Shown here one piece after another: positions 42,373 to 52,400 of a stretch of DNA of 64,000 bases. The notes beneath the pieces are model-generated. The model saw only the letters and a list, made by a program, of their open reading frames with translations. It did not search any database and was not told the origin of the DNA. The first letter of the stretch is position 1; every line of letters starts with the position of its first letter. Position numbers and translations under genes: made by a program. The DNA comes from Bog-756 sp963776225 (GTDB lineage: Bacteria > Actinomycetota > Acidimicrobiia > Acidimicrobiales > RAAP-2): contig CAVZLL010000004.1 of assembly GCA_963776225.1 (NCBI GenBank), positions 806,001-870,000 on the forward strand, given 5' to 3'.

Positions 42373-45300
42373 ATGTACACACCCGAAACCCATTCCCGCA
42401 CCCGAACCCGGGGCAACGCCATCTTCTCGGTGCGCAGGCGCACCGAGGGACGAGCCGCGGGAACGACGTCCGACGACGGGGTGACCCTCATCGAGGTACT
42501 CGTCGCCTTCGTCGTGCTCATGGTCGCCCTCATCCCGCTCTCGTACCTCTTCACCACCTCTGTCGTCCAGGCGGGACAGGCGAACAACCAGCAGACGGCG
42601 CTGTCCATCGCCGAGCGGTGGGCCGAGACACTCACCAACACGTCGCCACCGGTCAACCCGAACTCGGGCGCGGTCATCGTCGACACCGCGGAGCCACCGT
42701 CGGGCCCGGCCCCCACCTTCACCACCTCGGTGACCGGGACGTCCAACGGACACGCCCTCAACACGGTCTCGAGCATCAGCGTCACCTCGACGGCGAGCTT
42801 CGCGGCTGCGACGGTGAGCGCGCCGCAGGTCGCCGATGTCACCACGGGAACCGGTGCCTCGGCGGTGATCGTCCCGGTCTCCTACACCTCGACCGCCGGC
42901 AACGTGTTGACCTGCGCCTCGAACCCGTGCAGCAGCTCGACGGGGACCATGTCGGGCACGGTGACCCAGACCGAGATCGCCACCCCGACCGAGACCCGCG
43001 GCGGCACGGTCTACGCCCTCTCGTCCAAGTACGAGTGGGAGACCGTCCAGAACTCGGGGGTGGTCTCGACCACCTACAACGGGGGCTCGAGTCTCACCCT
43101 GCCGTCCGCGACCATCCTGGTGGCGAGTGTGGCCAACTTCATCCCCGCATCCGTCGCAAGTCCGCAGACGGCAAAGGTGGTCTCGTCGAGCGGAGTCCAG
43201 ACCGTCTACTACACAGGGATCCAGTCCTCTCCGGCTGCCCTGACCGGGGTCACCGGCGGGACCGGGACGGTCGCGGTGGGCGCCACGGTGAAGCAGAACC
43301 CGAAGCCCAACCTGTGTACCTCCGGCACGCCCCAACTGCTCAAGCTCACCGTGACCGTCTCCTGGGGTCCGAACGCCGACGTCAACAACGTCCAGGACAG
43401 CGTGATGATGAACTATCCACCGTTCGGTGTGCAGACACTGGGCTTCCTGGCGCTCCAGTTCACCGGCGATTCCACGGCCTCGGACAACCAGGGGAACCCG
43501 TGGAGCGAGCGGGTGACCGCCATTCCGGTCACCTTCACCGGCCCCCAGGTCCTCAACCTCTACCCGGACGCCTACGGTTGCGTGTTCGCCCAGGTCAAGC
43601 CCGGCACCTACACCGTCTCGGTTGCCCAGCCGGTGTCCGGCACCCCACCCGGCTCCACCTACGGGAGCCCGGTGTTCGTGGCCGACGCGTCCGGTGGCGC
43701 CTCGGCTCCTGCCGGCAGCTACACGAACCACGTCTGGAGCCCACCCACCAGCCTCCCCCAGGGGACCGTCCCGACCATCACCGTCACGGTGGGCGCGGTC
43801 ACCCGGATCCAGGCGGTCGCCCCCGCCAACTTCCCCTCGTACGACCAGGCGAGCACGGTCAACTTCACCTACCCCTCGACGACCTCGGTCGAAGACGGGG
43901 TGGTCTGCCCAGCGGCGGGGACCATCACCTGCGTCGCGACCGGTGAGAACGCCAACGGCACGGCCCAGGTCTCCTGGTCGAACGGCACCACCTGGTCGAC
44001 CCCGGTCGTTCCGGGAGCCGGGACGGTCACCCGGATCACCTCGTCGGCCTGCGCCGCCACAACCGCCTGCATCGGCGTGGGCTACGGCTCGGGCGGTGCG
44101 GTCATCCTCCGCGCGTCGACCGGTTCCCCACCCTCGTTCACGGCGGATTCGCTCACCGGACTCGGGATGAGCACCGCCGGCGCGCTCCTCACCCAGGTGG
44201 CGTGTCCCACCGCCTCCCAGTGCGTGGCCATCGGGACGACCAGCGCCGGAGTCGGCGTCGTCCTCACCGGCACGATCGGTGCCAGCAGTGACACCTGGGT
44301 GTCGGACACCGTGCCGGCCACCACCTCGCTCTACGGGCTCCAGTGCCCGCCATCGGCCAACGGCTGCCTGGCCCTCGGCACCACGTCGACCTCGCCGATC
44401 ATCGTGTCCGGACCGGCGGCCGCCGGAGCCTGGGTCACCGGGACTGCCAGCGGGTTCACGGTCTCCGCCCTCACCCAGGTGGTCTGCCCGACGAGCTCGA
44501 CCTGCCTGGCGATCGGCACCGGCAAGATCGGCATCGCCGCTCCGGCGCCGATCACCCTGTCCGGTGTCGCCGCCTCCGGCCTCGGGTCCGCGGTGACCTG
44601 GACGGCTGACACGATCAGCGGAGCCACCGTCTCGTCACTCTCGTCGATCACCTGCCCGTCGACGACCAAGTGCCTGGTGGTCGGAACGGGGACCTCGGGC
44701 GCGACCTCGGGTGCGCTGCTCCTCTGGGGCGGCACGGCCGGACCGCTGACCGCTGAGTTCCCGCTCAACGCCGGCAGCACCGTCTCTGCCCTGACGCAGC
44801 TGGTCTGCCCGTCGGCCACGACCTGCGCAGGCATCGGGAACAGCACCGGCACCCCGATCATCTTCACCTTCACCGTCAGCGCGAGCTCCTCCGACACGTG
44901 GAATTCGGACACGGTGCCCAACGGTGCGGGCACGGTGACATCGCTCGGCCAGGCCACCTGCCCCACCGCCACCTCGTGTCTCATCACGGCCACCGGCACG
45001 GTCGGCGGGTCGCCCGCGGGATTCCTCATCTCGACCTCCAACCTGGGCGGCACGACGACCACCTGGGCGGCCGCCTCGTCCGGCTCCGGACTGCCCTCGT
45101 CCGACGCCATGCTCTACTTCGTGGGAGCCGCCTGTACCGGCGGTGCCACCGGGACGTGCGCCGCCGTGGGCGCCACCGCGGCGGGCGCGGTCGTCCTCAC
45201 CTCGAGCACCGGACCGACCGGCAGCTGGGCCGACGTGTCACCGGTCGGTCTTTCCGGGAATGCTGCGGCGGGTGTGCCGATCGAGATCAACAACTCGGGT

Positions 45301-45822
45301 CTCAACTCGGGTGTCACCGCGAACCAGACCTACGTGAACGCGGTGACCGCCGGCGCCGGTGCGAACGTGACCTCCCTCCCGCTGGTCTTCCCCTTCTCCG
45401 GCGGATACAACCTGTTCGCCGGCGACTGCCCGAGCGAGTCCAACGCCTACAACGTCGACCAGGTGTCCACCGTCCCCGGGGGCACGTCGGGCGTCACGAC
45501 GGGGATGCCGACCACGACCGTCCCGCTGGGCCTGGCGTCGCTCCAGGTGTTCTCGCCCACCACCGGCCTGGCCCACGCCGGCGTCTCGGTCAAGCTGGTG
45601 ACCACTGCGGCAGCCGGTTGCGGGACCGACACCTACACCCTGCCGAGCACCGGGGTCGACGGGCTCAGCCGCACCGCTGTCCCCTACGGCACGTACACCC
45701 TCTCGGTCAACGGGACCAGCTACGGCACCCTGGTGGTCAAGGGCAACACCGAGGTCCTGAGCGGCGCAACCGCCTGGAACGGCACCTACGCGCTCCCCAA
45801 CCCGGTGTTGGTGACGGCATGA
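42373..45822 (+). CDS. Giant pseudopilin with a repeat (probable beta-propeller) ectodomain
   Basis: A 1149-residue protein. After a basic leader the class III prepilin site is DDG|VTLIEVLVAFVVLMVALIPL, with cleavage after Gly36 and Glu at +5, then a single helix. Residues about 505-940 carry nine copies of a roughly 45-50-residue unit centred on CPTxxxCxxxG (for example ACPTASQCVAIGTTSAG, VCPTSSTCLAIGTGKIG, TCPSTTKCLVVGTGTSG), each with two cysteines. Flanking parts contain carboxypeptidase-regulatory/Cna-B-like folds (GCVFAQVKPGTYTVSVAQ; AVPYGTYTLSVNGTSYGTLV). It should be processed by a prepilin peptidase and displayed outside, perhaps at a pilus tip. The stop overlaps the next start. Confidence 0.85.
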   Translation: MYTPETHSRTRTRGNAIFSVRRRTEGRAAGTTSDDGVTLIEVLVAFVVLMVALIPLSYLFTTSVVQAGQANNQQTALSIAERWAETLTNTSPPVNPNSGAVIVDTAEPPSGPAPTFTTSVTGTSNGHALNTVSSISVTSTASFAAATVSAPQVADVTTGTGASAVIVPVSYTSTAGNVLTCASNPCSSSTGTMSGTVTQTEIATPTETRGGTVYALSSKYEWETVQNSGVVSTTYNGGSSLTLPSATILVASVANFIPASVASPQTAKVVSSSGVQTVYYTGIQSSPAALTGVTGGTGTVAVGATVKQNPKPNLCTSGTPQLLKLTVTVSWGPNADVNNVQDSVMMNYPPFGVQTLGFLALQFTGDSTASDNQGNPWSERVTAIPVTFTGPQVLNLYPDAYGCVFAQVKPGTYTVSVAQPVSGTPPGSTYGSPVFVADASGGASAPAGSYTNHVWSPPTSLPQGTVPTITVTVGAVTRIQAVAPANFPSYDQASTVNFTYPSTTSVEDGVVCPAAGTITCVATGENANGTAQVSWSNGTTWSTPVVPGAGTVTRITSSACAATTACIGVGYGSGGAVILRASTGSPPSFTADSLTGLGMSTAGALLTQVACPTASQCVAIGTTSAGVGVVLTGTIGASSDTWVSDTVPATTSLYGLQCPPSANGCLALGTTSTSPIIVSGPAAAGAWVTGTASGFTVSALTQVVCPTSSTCLAIGTGKIGIAAPAPITLSGVAASGLGSAVTWTADTISGATVSSLSSITCPSTTKCLVVGTGTSGATSGALLLWGGTAGPLTAEFPLNAGSTVSALTQLVCPSATTCAGIGNSTGTPIIFTFTVSASSSDTWNSDTVPNGAGTVTSLGQATCPTATSCLITATGTVGGSPAGFLISTSNLGGTTTTWAAASSGSGLPSSDAMLYFVGAACTGGATGTCAAVGATAAGAVVLTSSTGPTGSWADVSPVGLSGNAAAGVPIEINNSGLNSGVTANQTYVNAVTAGAGANVTSLPLVFPFSGGYNLFAGDCPSESNAYNVDQVSTVPGGTSGVTTGMPTTTVPLGLASLQVFSPTTGLAHAGVSVKLVTTAAAGCGTDTYTLPSTGVDGLSRTAVPYGTYTLSVNGTSYGTLVVKGNTEVLSGATAWNGTYALPNPVLVTA

Positions 45823-46768
45823 CGGCCGATCTGCGAAACGCGGTGCGCGGGCGGCCCTGGCACCACGCCGTCGACCCTGACCGGGCGCGACCGGACCGCG
45901 GTGACGAAGGACTCACGCTGGTCGAGCTCATGGTCGCCTTCACCGCACTCCTGGTGTTGTTCGGGATCATGGGAACCGTGCTCACGACCTACCTCAACGT
46001 CGGCACGACGGTGACCTCGACCTACGCCGCGACCGACCAGTTGCTGCCCAGCTCGATCATCATCCAGCGGCTCCTCCGCAGCCAGGTCGAGCCCGCCCCC
46101 ACCCTGGCCACGACGGTGGCAGGGGCCTGTGCTGCAGCCAACGTCCCCTGTCCGGCGTTCCCGCCGGCCACGATCGGCTCCTATTCGACCACCTTCTACG
46201 CCAACGTGGGGCTCGTCGGGCCCGCCAAGATCGTCATGGCCCTCTCCACCCCCACCAAATGCTCGGGATGCAAGTTCCCCACCGCACAGTTCACGGTCAC
46301 CGAGTACCCGGCCAATGTGATGAGCCCGCCTAATACTTGTCCCTATTCGGTCACCGCCACCACGGTCTGCACCTGGTCGGCCTCGGGAACCCGACTGGTC
46401 ACCGTCAACAACGTCGTGAACGGCCTCACCCTCAACTCTGCCGGCACGACCGTCCTCGCCGCCACGCCCATCTTCACCTACAACACCCTTGATCCGTACT
46501 CGGCGACCTACGTGCCCAACGCGGCGGGACGCCCTCGGCCACGCCGGCCGGAAGCCCGAGCGGCATCCTGCCCGGGTTCGCCACCTGCAGCGCCCCGACC
46601 ACCAATGCGAACGGCGTTCCCACCAGCTCGAACTGCCCCGCGGACAACATCCAGAGCGTGCAGGTCGACATCCAGGTCCAGGTGCAGGGAGCCAACATGC
46701 AGGAGAACTCGTTCTCCGTCTACCGCCTCTCCTCGTCCTCGTACCTCTACAGCCCACTCGTGGGGTAG
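45819..46768 (+). pseudogene. Pseudopilin (PilW/minor pilin-like), frameshifted near 46527
   Basis: ATG 45819 overlaps the upstream stop (ATGA). The prepilin site is GDEG|LTLVELMVAFTALLVLFGIM, with Glu at +5. The body contains VTSTYAATDQLLPSSIIIQR and Cys-containing loops (CSGCKFPTAQ, CPYSVTATTVCTWS). After about 46526 (GGCGGG) the frame turns Arg/Pro-rich like a shadow frame. One base over it continues naturally with TPSATPAGSPSGILPGF, SSNCPADNIQSVQVDIQVQV and ENSFSVYRLSSSSYLYSPLV to a TAG at 46766. A one-base loss in the G run fits. If it is an assembly error, the protein is about 316 residues and intact. Confidence 0.82.
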
Positions 46769-46774
46769 GTCACC

Positions 46775-48805
46775 ATGTCCATGATCCGCAACGCCACGCC
46801 CCCCCGCTCACGGCACCGGGCCACCGGACTGCTGCCCGTCGTCCGCCAGCTGAGTTCGCGATGGCTGTGCCGCCGGGCGGCGATGGACGCGGGTCAAGCC
46901 GCGCTCGTGCTGGTCATCGCGATCACCGTGCTGCTCACGACGGTGGGGGGTGTGATGGTGAGCGACATCGCCAACAACGATCCGCTGGTGACCCAGGCCA
47001 ACATCCAGCGGTACGCCTACCGTGCGCTGGCCTCGGGACTGAGCGCGTACCAGAACGCCATCAACGCCAACCCCTATCTGGCGGCCTGCAACACCTCCGC
47101 CAACGGGACCGCCCAGTGCGCAGGACTGAACTACGGCACCTGGAGCCAGGTGCCCGACACCGATCTCGGGAACGGGATCATCCCCGAGTACTACAAGTTC
47201 GACAATCCTCAGGCGGTGACCGATCCCACCAGCCATATCCTGACCAGCCTCCAGGTCCAGATCGTCGGAGCGGCGGGGTTCAGCGGCAAGGACGTCTACT
47301 ACTCGACCATCGCCAAGTTCGTGCCGGCGAACGGCTTCCTCGACAACGTGTGGTGGACGAACTTCGAGTCCGCCGGGGTGCCATCGAGCTGCAGCTACTG
47401 GTGGGCGACCGGATATTCGAACAGCGGAAGCTCCGCGCCGGTCTACTTCATCTCGGCCGACACCCTCAACGGCCCGGTCTTCTCCAACGACTCGATCTTC
47501 GTGGACGGGAAGCCGAACTTCGGGACCACCGCTCCCTACTGGAGCGCCACCACCGCCGATCCGAGTTGCCTGTTCGTCGACCCGCTGGACGGCAGCCACG
47601 GGGGGCCGCCCGGCTGTTCGAACGCCGCCACCGCTGACATGGGAAACTACAACTCGTCCCTGAGCAGCCACAGCGGCAAGAACCTCGAGACCATCCCGAC
47701 CGACAACCTCAAGCTGGGCAGCTATGCGCAGGCCGGCGGCTGCTACTACGTCGGGCCCACCACCATCACCCTCACCGGCTCGACCATGAAGGTGCTGAGC
47801 CCCGAGTCGGCCACCGCCGCCAACCTCGACCTCTCGACCGACACCAGCACCTGCCCGACCGACGGCACCACCAGCGCCCCCCTGCCGGCCAACGGGGTCA
47901 TCTACGTGGACCAGAACCCCGCCTCGAACCCCACCATCGCCGGGGTGAACCCCTTCGACGGCTACCAGGCGACCTGTGGGGGCGGCCACGGCATCTGCAC
48001 GTACGACACCCAGACCCAGGCCACCTGCCCCGGCTGCTACGAGGGTCAGACCTCCTCCCCGGACACCGAGGGTGACGTCTTCGTGCAGGGCAGCCTCTCC
48101 GGGCACCTCACCATCAGCGCCAACAACGACGTCGTCGTCGACGGCCCGATCAAATACGCCGACTGCGCCACTTGGGTAGGTACGGCTCACGAGAGCCTGT
48201 GCAATTACAACAGCGCCACCGGCGCCACCCCCAACGACGTGCTCGGGCTCATCGCCTACAACTACGTGGAGATCTCGCGCCCGGTCAACTCGAACGGCAA
48301 CGTGCTGGCCAGCTGCAACAACGCGACCCCGGTGCTCCTTGACCCCCTGACCGCGGCCACCGCACCGCTCTGCGACCCGGCCACCTCGACCGGCAGCCCC
48401 AAGGGGGGGCCGGGCCCCGGGCTCACCGTCGACGCCTCCATCCTCGCCCTCCAGCAGTCGTTCGCCGTCAACAACCACGACGCATCTGGCATCGACGGGT
48501 CACTGACGATCTACGGCTCGATCCAGCAGAATTCCCGAGGAGCGGTGGGCACCTTCAGCGGCGGCGCGATCGCCACCGGGTACGGCAAGGACTACAACTA
48601 CGACCCACGGCTCGCGTTCTATTCGCCGCCCTACTACCTCACCCCGGGGACACCGTCGTGGAACCTCGACTCGTCGGCCGAGAGCTACACCGGCACCGAA
48701 CCCTCCTGTCCCCCGGCCCAACCCTTCCCGTCGACGTCGGCGCTCAGCTGGCCGATCAGCGGTTCGATCGCGGTTGGCTCGGGGATCTGCACCGCGGCAT
48801 CGTAG
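46775..48805 (+). CDS. PilX-like pilus-associated exported protein
   Basis: A 676-residue protein with a short basic start and one N-terminal helix, GQAALVLVIAITVLLTTVGG, followed by a helical stretch (QANIQRYAYRALASGLSAYQ), as in PilX-N proteins that have pilin-like anchors without the TLIE site. The ectodomain is Ser/Thr/Asn-rich with several Cys pairs and beta-helix-like runs (GDVFVQGSLSGHLTISANND, DVLGLIAYNYVEISRPVNSN). It starts six bases after the upstream gene ends, so it belongs to the same operon. It likely joins the same surface fibre. Confidence 0.78.
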   Translation: MSMIRNATPPRSRHRATGLLPVVRQLSSRWLCRRAAMDAGQAALVLVIAITVLLTTVGGVMVSDIANNDPLVTQANIQRYAYRALASGLSAYQNAINANPYLAACNTSANGTAQCAGLNYGTWSQVPDTDLGNGIIPEYYKFDNPQAVTDPTSHILTSLQVQIVGAAGFSGKDVYYSTIAKFVPANGFLDNVWWTNFESAGVPSSCSYWWATGYSNSGSSAPVYFISADTLNGPVFSNDSIFVDGKPNFGTTAPYWSATTADPSCLFVDPLDGSHGGPPGCSNAATADMGNYNSSLSSHSGKNLETIPTDNLKLGSYAQAGGCYYVGPTTITLTGSTMKVLSPESATAANLDLSTDTSTCPTDGTTSAPLPANGVIYVDQNPASNPTIAGVNPFDGYQATCGGGHGICTYDTQTQATCPGCYEGQTSSPDTEGDVFVQGSLSGHLTISANNDVVVDGPIKYADCATWVGTAHESLCNYNSATGATPNDVLGLIAYNYVEISRPVNSNGNVLASCNNATPVLLDPLTAATAPLCDPATSTGSPKGGPGPGLTVDASILALQQSFAVNNHDASGIDGSLTIYGSIQQNSRGAVGTFSGGAIATGYGKDYNYDPRLAFYSPPYYLTPGTPSWNLDSSAESYTGTEPSCPPAQPFPSTSALSWPISGSIAVGSGICTAAS

Positions 48806-48896
48806 GGTTCGAGGTGGCACGGGGGTGAGACGCCTCGCACTTCGCGAGCAAGGCCGGGTCCGACCGTGCGGCCGCGACCGGTAGCCTTCTCCCTTC

Positions 48897-50735
48897 ATGC
48901 CCCTCTCGACCCGCGACGACATCCGCAACGTAGCCATCGTCGCCCACGTCGACCACGGCAAGACCACCCTGGTCGACGCCATGCTCTGGCAGTCCGGCGC
49001 CTTCCGGGCCAACCAGGCGGTCAACGAACGGGTGATGGACTCGGGTGATCTCGAGCGCGAAAAGGGCATCACCATCCTGGCCAAGAACACCGCCGTCCGG
49101 CACGGTGGGGTCAAGATCAACATCGTCGACACCCCCGGCCACGCCGACTTCGGCGGCGAGGTCGAGCGGGGCCTGACCATGGTCGACGGGGTATTGCTCC
49201 TGGTCGACGCCTCGGAGGGCCCGCTCCCCCAGACCCGGTTCGTGCTGCGCAAGACCCTCGAGGCCCGGCTCCCGGTGGTCCTGGTGGTCAACAAGGTGGA
49301 CCGACCCGACGCCAGGATCGAGGAGGTGGTCCACGAGGTCGAGGAGCTCTTCCTCGACCTCGGCGCCGACGAGCACCAGATCGACTTCCCGATCCTCTAC
49401 TCGAACGCCCGCGCCGGCTGGGCGGCGACCGAACCGCACGTCGAGGGCACCGATCTCGAGCCCCTCTTCCAGGCCATCCTCGGGCGCATCCCCGCGCCCC
49501 GCTTCGACCCGGACGCCCCCCTCCAGGCCATCGTGTCCAACCTCGACGCCTCGCCCTATCTCGGGCGCCTCGCCATCTGCCGCATCCACAACGGCACCCT
49601 CGAGAAGGGGTCCCTGGTGGCCTGGTGCAAGCTGGACGGGACCGTCGAGCGCGCCAGGATCACCGAGCTCTACGTCACCGATGCCCTCGACCGGGTCGAG
49701 ACCACCGAAGCGGGACCCGGAGAGATCGCCGCGGTCGCCGGGATGGACCGGATCACCATCGGGGAGACCCTGGCTGACCCCGACGATCCGCGACCCCTGC
49801 CGGCGATCACCGTCGACGAGCCGAGCCTCGCCATGACCATCGGCATCAACACCTCACCCCTGGCCGGAGCCGGCGGCTCGAAGCTCACCGCCCGCCAGAT
49901 CCTCGGTCGGCTCGAGGCCGAACTGGTCGGCAACGTTTCCCTGCGGGTCAACCCCACCGAACGCCCCGACACCTGGGAGGTCCAGGGGCGTGGAGAGCTC
50001 CAGCTGGCGGTGCTGGTCGAGACCATGCGCCGCGAAGGGTTCGAGATGACCGTCGGCAAGCCCCAGGTGGTCACCCGCGAGATCGACGGCAAACTCCACG
50101 AGCCGATGGAGCGGGTGGCCATCGACGTGCCGGACGACTATCTGGGGGTGGTCACCCAGCTCATGGCCCTGCGCAAGGGCGCCCTCGTCGAGATGGTCAA
50201 CCACGGGACCGGGTGGGTGCGGATGGACTTCCGGGTGCCCGCCCGCGGCCTGGTGGGCTTCCGGACCGAGTTCATGACCGAGACCCGCGGCACCGGGATG
50301 CTCCACCACGTCTTCGACGGATGGGAGCCGTGGCACGGCGAGCTCAAGACCAAGCGGAACGGCTCGATGGTGGCCGACCGGCGCGGGTTCACCACCGGTT
50401 ACACGCTGATGAGCCTCCAGGAGCGGGGGATGCTGCTGGTCGGACCCGGGACCGAGGTCTACGAGGGGATGATCGTGGGCGAGAACGCCCGCGACGACGA
50501 GATGGACGTCAACCCCACCAAGGAGAAGAAGCAGACCAACATCCGCTCGGCCGCCGCAGACGAGGCCATCCGGCTCACCCCTCCGCTGCTGCTCTCCCTC
50601 GAGCAGGCCCTCGAGTTCATCACCGACGACGAGTGCGTCGAAGTGACCCCCGAGACGGTACGGCTCCGCAAGGTGGTCCTCGACCAGACGGTCCGCGGGC
50701 GGCTCCGCAGCAGGTCGCGCAAAGCGGGCGTCTAG
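48897..50735 (+). CDS. typA: Ribosome-associated GTPase TypA/BipA
   Basis: A 612-residue translational GTPase. G1 is AHVDHGKTTLVDAM, the switch I region REKGITILAKNT, G3 DTPGHADFGGEVER and G4 NKVDRPDAR. Domains II and III follow (HNGTLEKGSLVAW, VQGRGELQLAVLVETMRREG) and the TypA-specific C-terminus is VNPTKEKKQTNIRSAAADEA. It binds 70S ribosomes and helps growth under stress. ATG 48897 is the start. The 91 bases upstream are non-coding and separate it from the pilin operon. Confidence 0.96.
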   Translation: MPLSTRDDIRNVAIVAHVDHGKTTLVDAMLWQSGAFRANQAVNERVMDSGDLEREKGITILAKNTAVRHGGVKINIVDTPGHADFGGEVERGLTMVDGVLLLVDASEGPLPQTRFVLRKTLEARLPVVLVVNKVDRPDARIEEVVHEVEELFLDLGADEHQIDFPILYSNARAGWAATEPHVEGTDLEPLFQAILGRIPAPRFDPDAPLQAIVSNLDASPYLGRLAICRIHNGTLEKGSLVAWCKLDGTVERARITELYVTDALDRVETTEAGPGEIAAVAGMDRITIGETLADPDDPRPLPAITVDEPSLAMTIGINTSPLAGAGGSKLTARQILGRLEAELVGNVSLRVNPTERPDTWEVQGRGELQLAVLVETMRREGFEMTVGKPQVVTREIDGKLHEPMERVAIDVPDDYLGVVTQLMALRKGALVEMVNHGTGWVRMDFRVPARGLVGFRTEFMTETRGTGMLHHVFDGWEPWHGELKTKRNGSMVADRRGFTTGYTLMSLQERGMLLVGPGTEVYEGMIVGENARDDEMDVNPTKEKKQTNIRSAAADEAIRLTPPLLLSLEQALEFITDDECVEVTPETVRLRKVVLDQTVRGRLRSRSRKAGV

Positions 50736-50745
50736 CGGCAGATCG

Positions 50746-50763
50746 GCGGACCGTGCGGTCCGC
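50746..50763. terminator. Hairpin between convergent typA and DinB-like genes
   Basis: GCGGACC-GTGC-GGTCCGC is a perfect seven-base-pair stem with a four-base loop in the 33-base gap between two convergent genes. No T-run follows on either strand, so it would be an actinobacterial-style bidirectional terminator rather than a canonical one. Confidence 0.5.
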
Positions 50764-50768
50764 ACAGG

Positions 50769-51296
50769 TCAGTCCCCGGTGCGGCCGAGCAGTCGGTCGA
50801 TGTCCACGAGGTGGTGCTCCCCCTCGTGGACGGTGTGCCGGCCGAGCCAGGCCATGGTGCGCTCGGCGGGGGCGGGCCAGTCGTAGATCCCGGTGCGTTC
50901 CCATTGTGCCGGGGTGAGGTCGGCGAACGCGCCGGCGAGCTCGTCGGCCCGCCGGTGGAGCCGATCGGCCACGCCCACCGGATCCTGCTGGTCGTAGCGT
51001 CCGGTGATCACCCGCTCCTCCCGGCCCATCGGGGTGAAGGTCGGGCAGTCCTCGTTCAGCGCCACGAGGAGTCGGCCGTGCTGGACCTCCAGCAGGTCCA
51101 GTACATGGCAGGCGTACTCGAGCGGCGTCCAGACGTCGAGGTCGGGCCGGTTGCGCAGCCCCGCTCGCAGTTCCGGTGGCTCCCCCGGGGTCACCAACCG
51201 GTCCCGGTAGCGCGGCCCGAAGGACGCGAGACGGTCGGGGATCCCGTCCACCGGGACGTCGTCGTAGACGAATCCGCACTCTGAACACGCATCCAT
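50769..51296 (-). CDS. DinB/mycothiol-transferase-like four-helix protein
   Basis: A 175-residue protein. The N-terminus CSECGFVYDD carries a CxxC pair. The four-helix DinB fold shows YACHVLDLLEVQHGRLLV (first metal His) and TMAWLGRHTVHEGEHHLVDI (the HxxxH-like pair), plus PAQWERTGIYDWP. DinB-like proteins bind a divalent metal and in actinobacteria include thiol-dependent S-transferases; the reaction here is unknown. ATG 51296. Confidence 0.8.
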   Translation of the reverse strand: MDACSECGFVYDDVPVDGIPDRLASFGPRYRDRLVTPGEPPELRAGLRNRPDLDVWTPLEYACHVLDLLEVQHGRLLVALNEDCPTFTPMGREERVITGRYDQQDPVGVADRLHRRADELAGAFADLTPAQWERTGIYDWPAPAERTMAWLGRHTVHEGEHHLVDIDRLLGRTGD

Positions 51297-51472
51297 GGCG
51301 GCAGGTTACCGACGAGCGGTCGGGGCACGTGCATGGTCCCGCTGCGAATTCACCCGGGCGTGGCGAGGCTCATCCGGTGAGGGCCGATGTTCCTCGTGGG
51401 CGGTTCGTCTCCAGGTCAAACCCACGGTCGCAACCCACTCATGCAAGCCCTCGGGTATGCCGATGGAGCAGC

Positions 51473-52305
51473 ATGCAGATCTCCGCGACTCGCCTGCCCA
51501 GGCTGCTGGGCGTCCTGGTGATCGCATTTGCACAGTTCGAAGAGCGGCCACTGATCGGCGCCGTCGCGCTGTTCCGTGGGCTCTCGATCCAACTCGCCTA
51601 CCGGTGGGCGACCGGCCAGGTCATGGCCGAACCCGGAGATCGGGCCGTCCTCCTCTGGTCGGCGAGCACCGCCCCCGATGGTCGACGTCGCCTGGGGTCC
51701 GAGCTCCTCGGCGCGGTGGCTGCGACGGCTGTGGGCGTCGTCCTGCTGTGCCTGAGCAGCGCGATCCTCCTGGTCCCCCTCGACCTCATCCTGCGGGCGG
51801 TCGGGGCCGACGACGAGGTCATCGTGGCTGCAGCGTTCTCGATCGTCGGAGCACGCTGCTCATCACCTGCTGGCATGCCTTCCGGACCTACCAGAACGAG
51901 CATGCACTCATGATCAGTGCGTCGAATCCCTCCGCGCTCACCTGGCGGCTCGACTACCTCGCGGCCGTACCGGCCCGGCACGGACATGGAGGCCGGCTGC
52001 TCGACCAGTTCCTCGTCAAGGCGGACCGGTGCGGTGCCACCGTCGTCCTCCACTGTGACCAGCGGAACGTCCACTTCTACCGCCGTCAGGGGTTCCGCGA
52101 GATCGATCGCGGCGGCCAGAACGACCAGCGGGTCATGACCAGGAGAGCACGGAGTCGAACAGGAGAACCTGCCAGATCGCCACAGCCGATACGCCGGTTC
52201 GGATCCGGACGTGTCACGCGTGCACATCGCTCCGTGCCGAGGGCTCCGAGGGGAGGGCTCGAACCTCCAACATCTGGCTCCAAAGGCCAGCGTTCTGCCA
52301 ATTGA
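51473..52305 (+). pseudogene. GNAT-family acetyltransferase with N-terminal membrane segments, frameshifted
   Basis: From ATG 51473 one frame gives hydrophobic segments (LLGAVAATAVGVVLLCLSSA, EVIVAAAFSIVGA). Similarity moves one base over at about 51853, continuing TLLITCWHAFRTYQNEHALM and then a GNAT fold: LDYLAAVPARHGHGGRLLDQ (acetyl-CoA loop), TVVLHCDQRNVHFYRRQGF. The frame then runs on to 52305 through the tRNA gene on the other strand, so the natural end is unclear. A one-base loss near 51852 explains the break. The substrate is unknown. Confidence 0.6.
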
Positions 52306-52316
52306 ACTACCTCGGA
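52245..52316 (-). tRNA. tRNA-Gln (anticodon TTG)
   Basis: On the minus strand a 72-base cloverleaf is readable: acceptor TCCGAGG pairs with CCTCGGA, the anticodon stem CTGGC/GCCAG encloses the loop CTTTGGA with anticodon TTG, and the T-arm is GGAGG-TTCGAGC-CCTCC. No CCA is encoded. It reads CAA codons (and CAG by wobble). The converging GNAT reading frame overlaps it, which helps show that frame's tail is not natural. Confidence 0.97.
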
Positions 52317-52400
52317 ACGGGTCGCCGGCAATCGGCCGGCACCCTCGAAAGGGTAACCTGCCACGGCTGTCCGGCAGCGCCCCGATAGGCTCCCGGCCCG

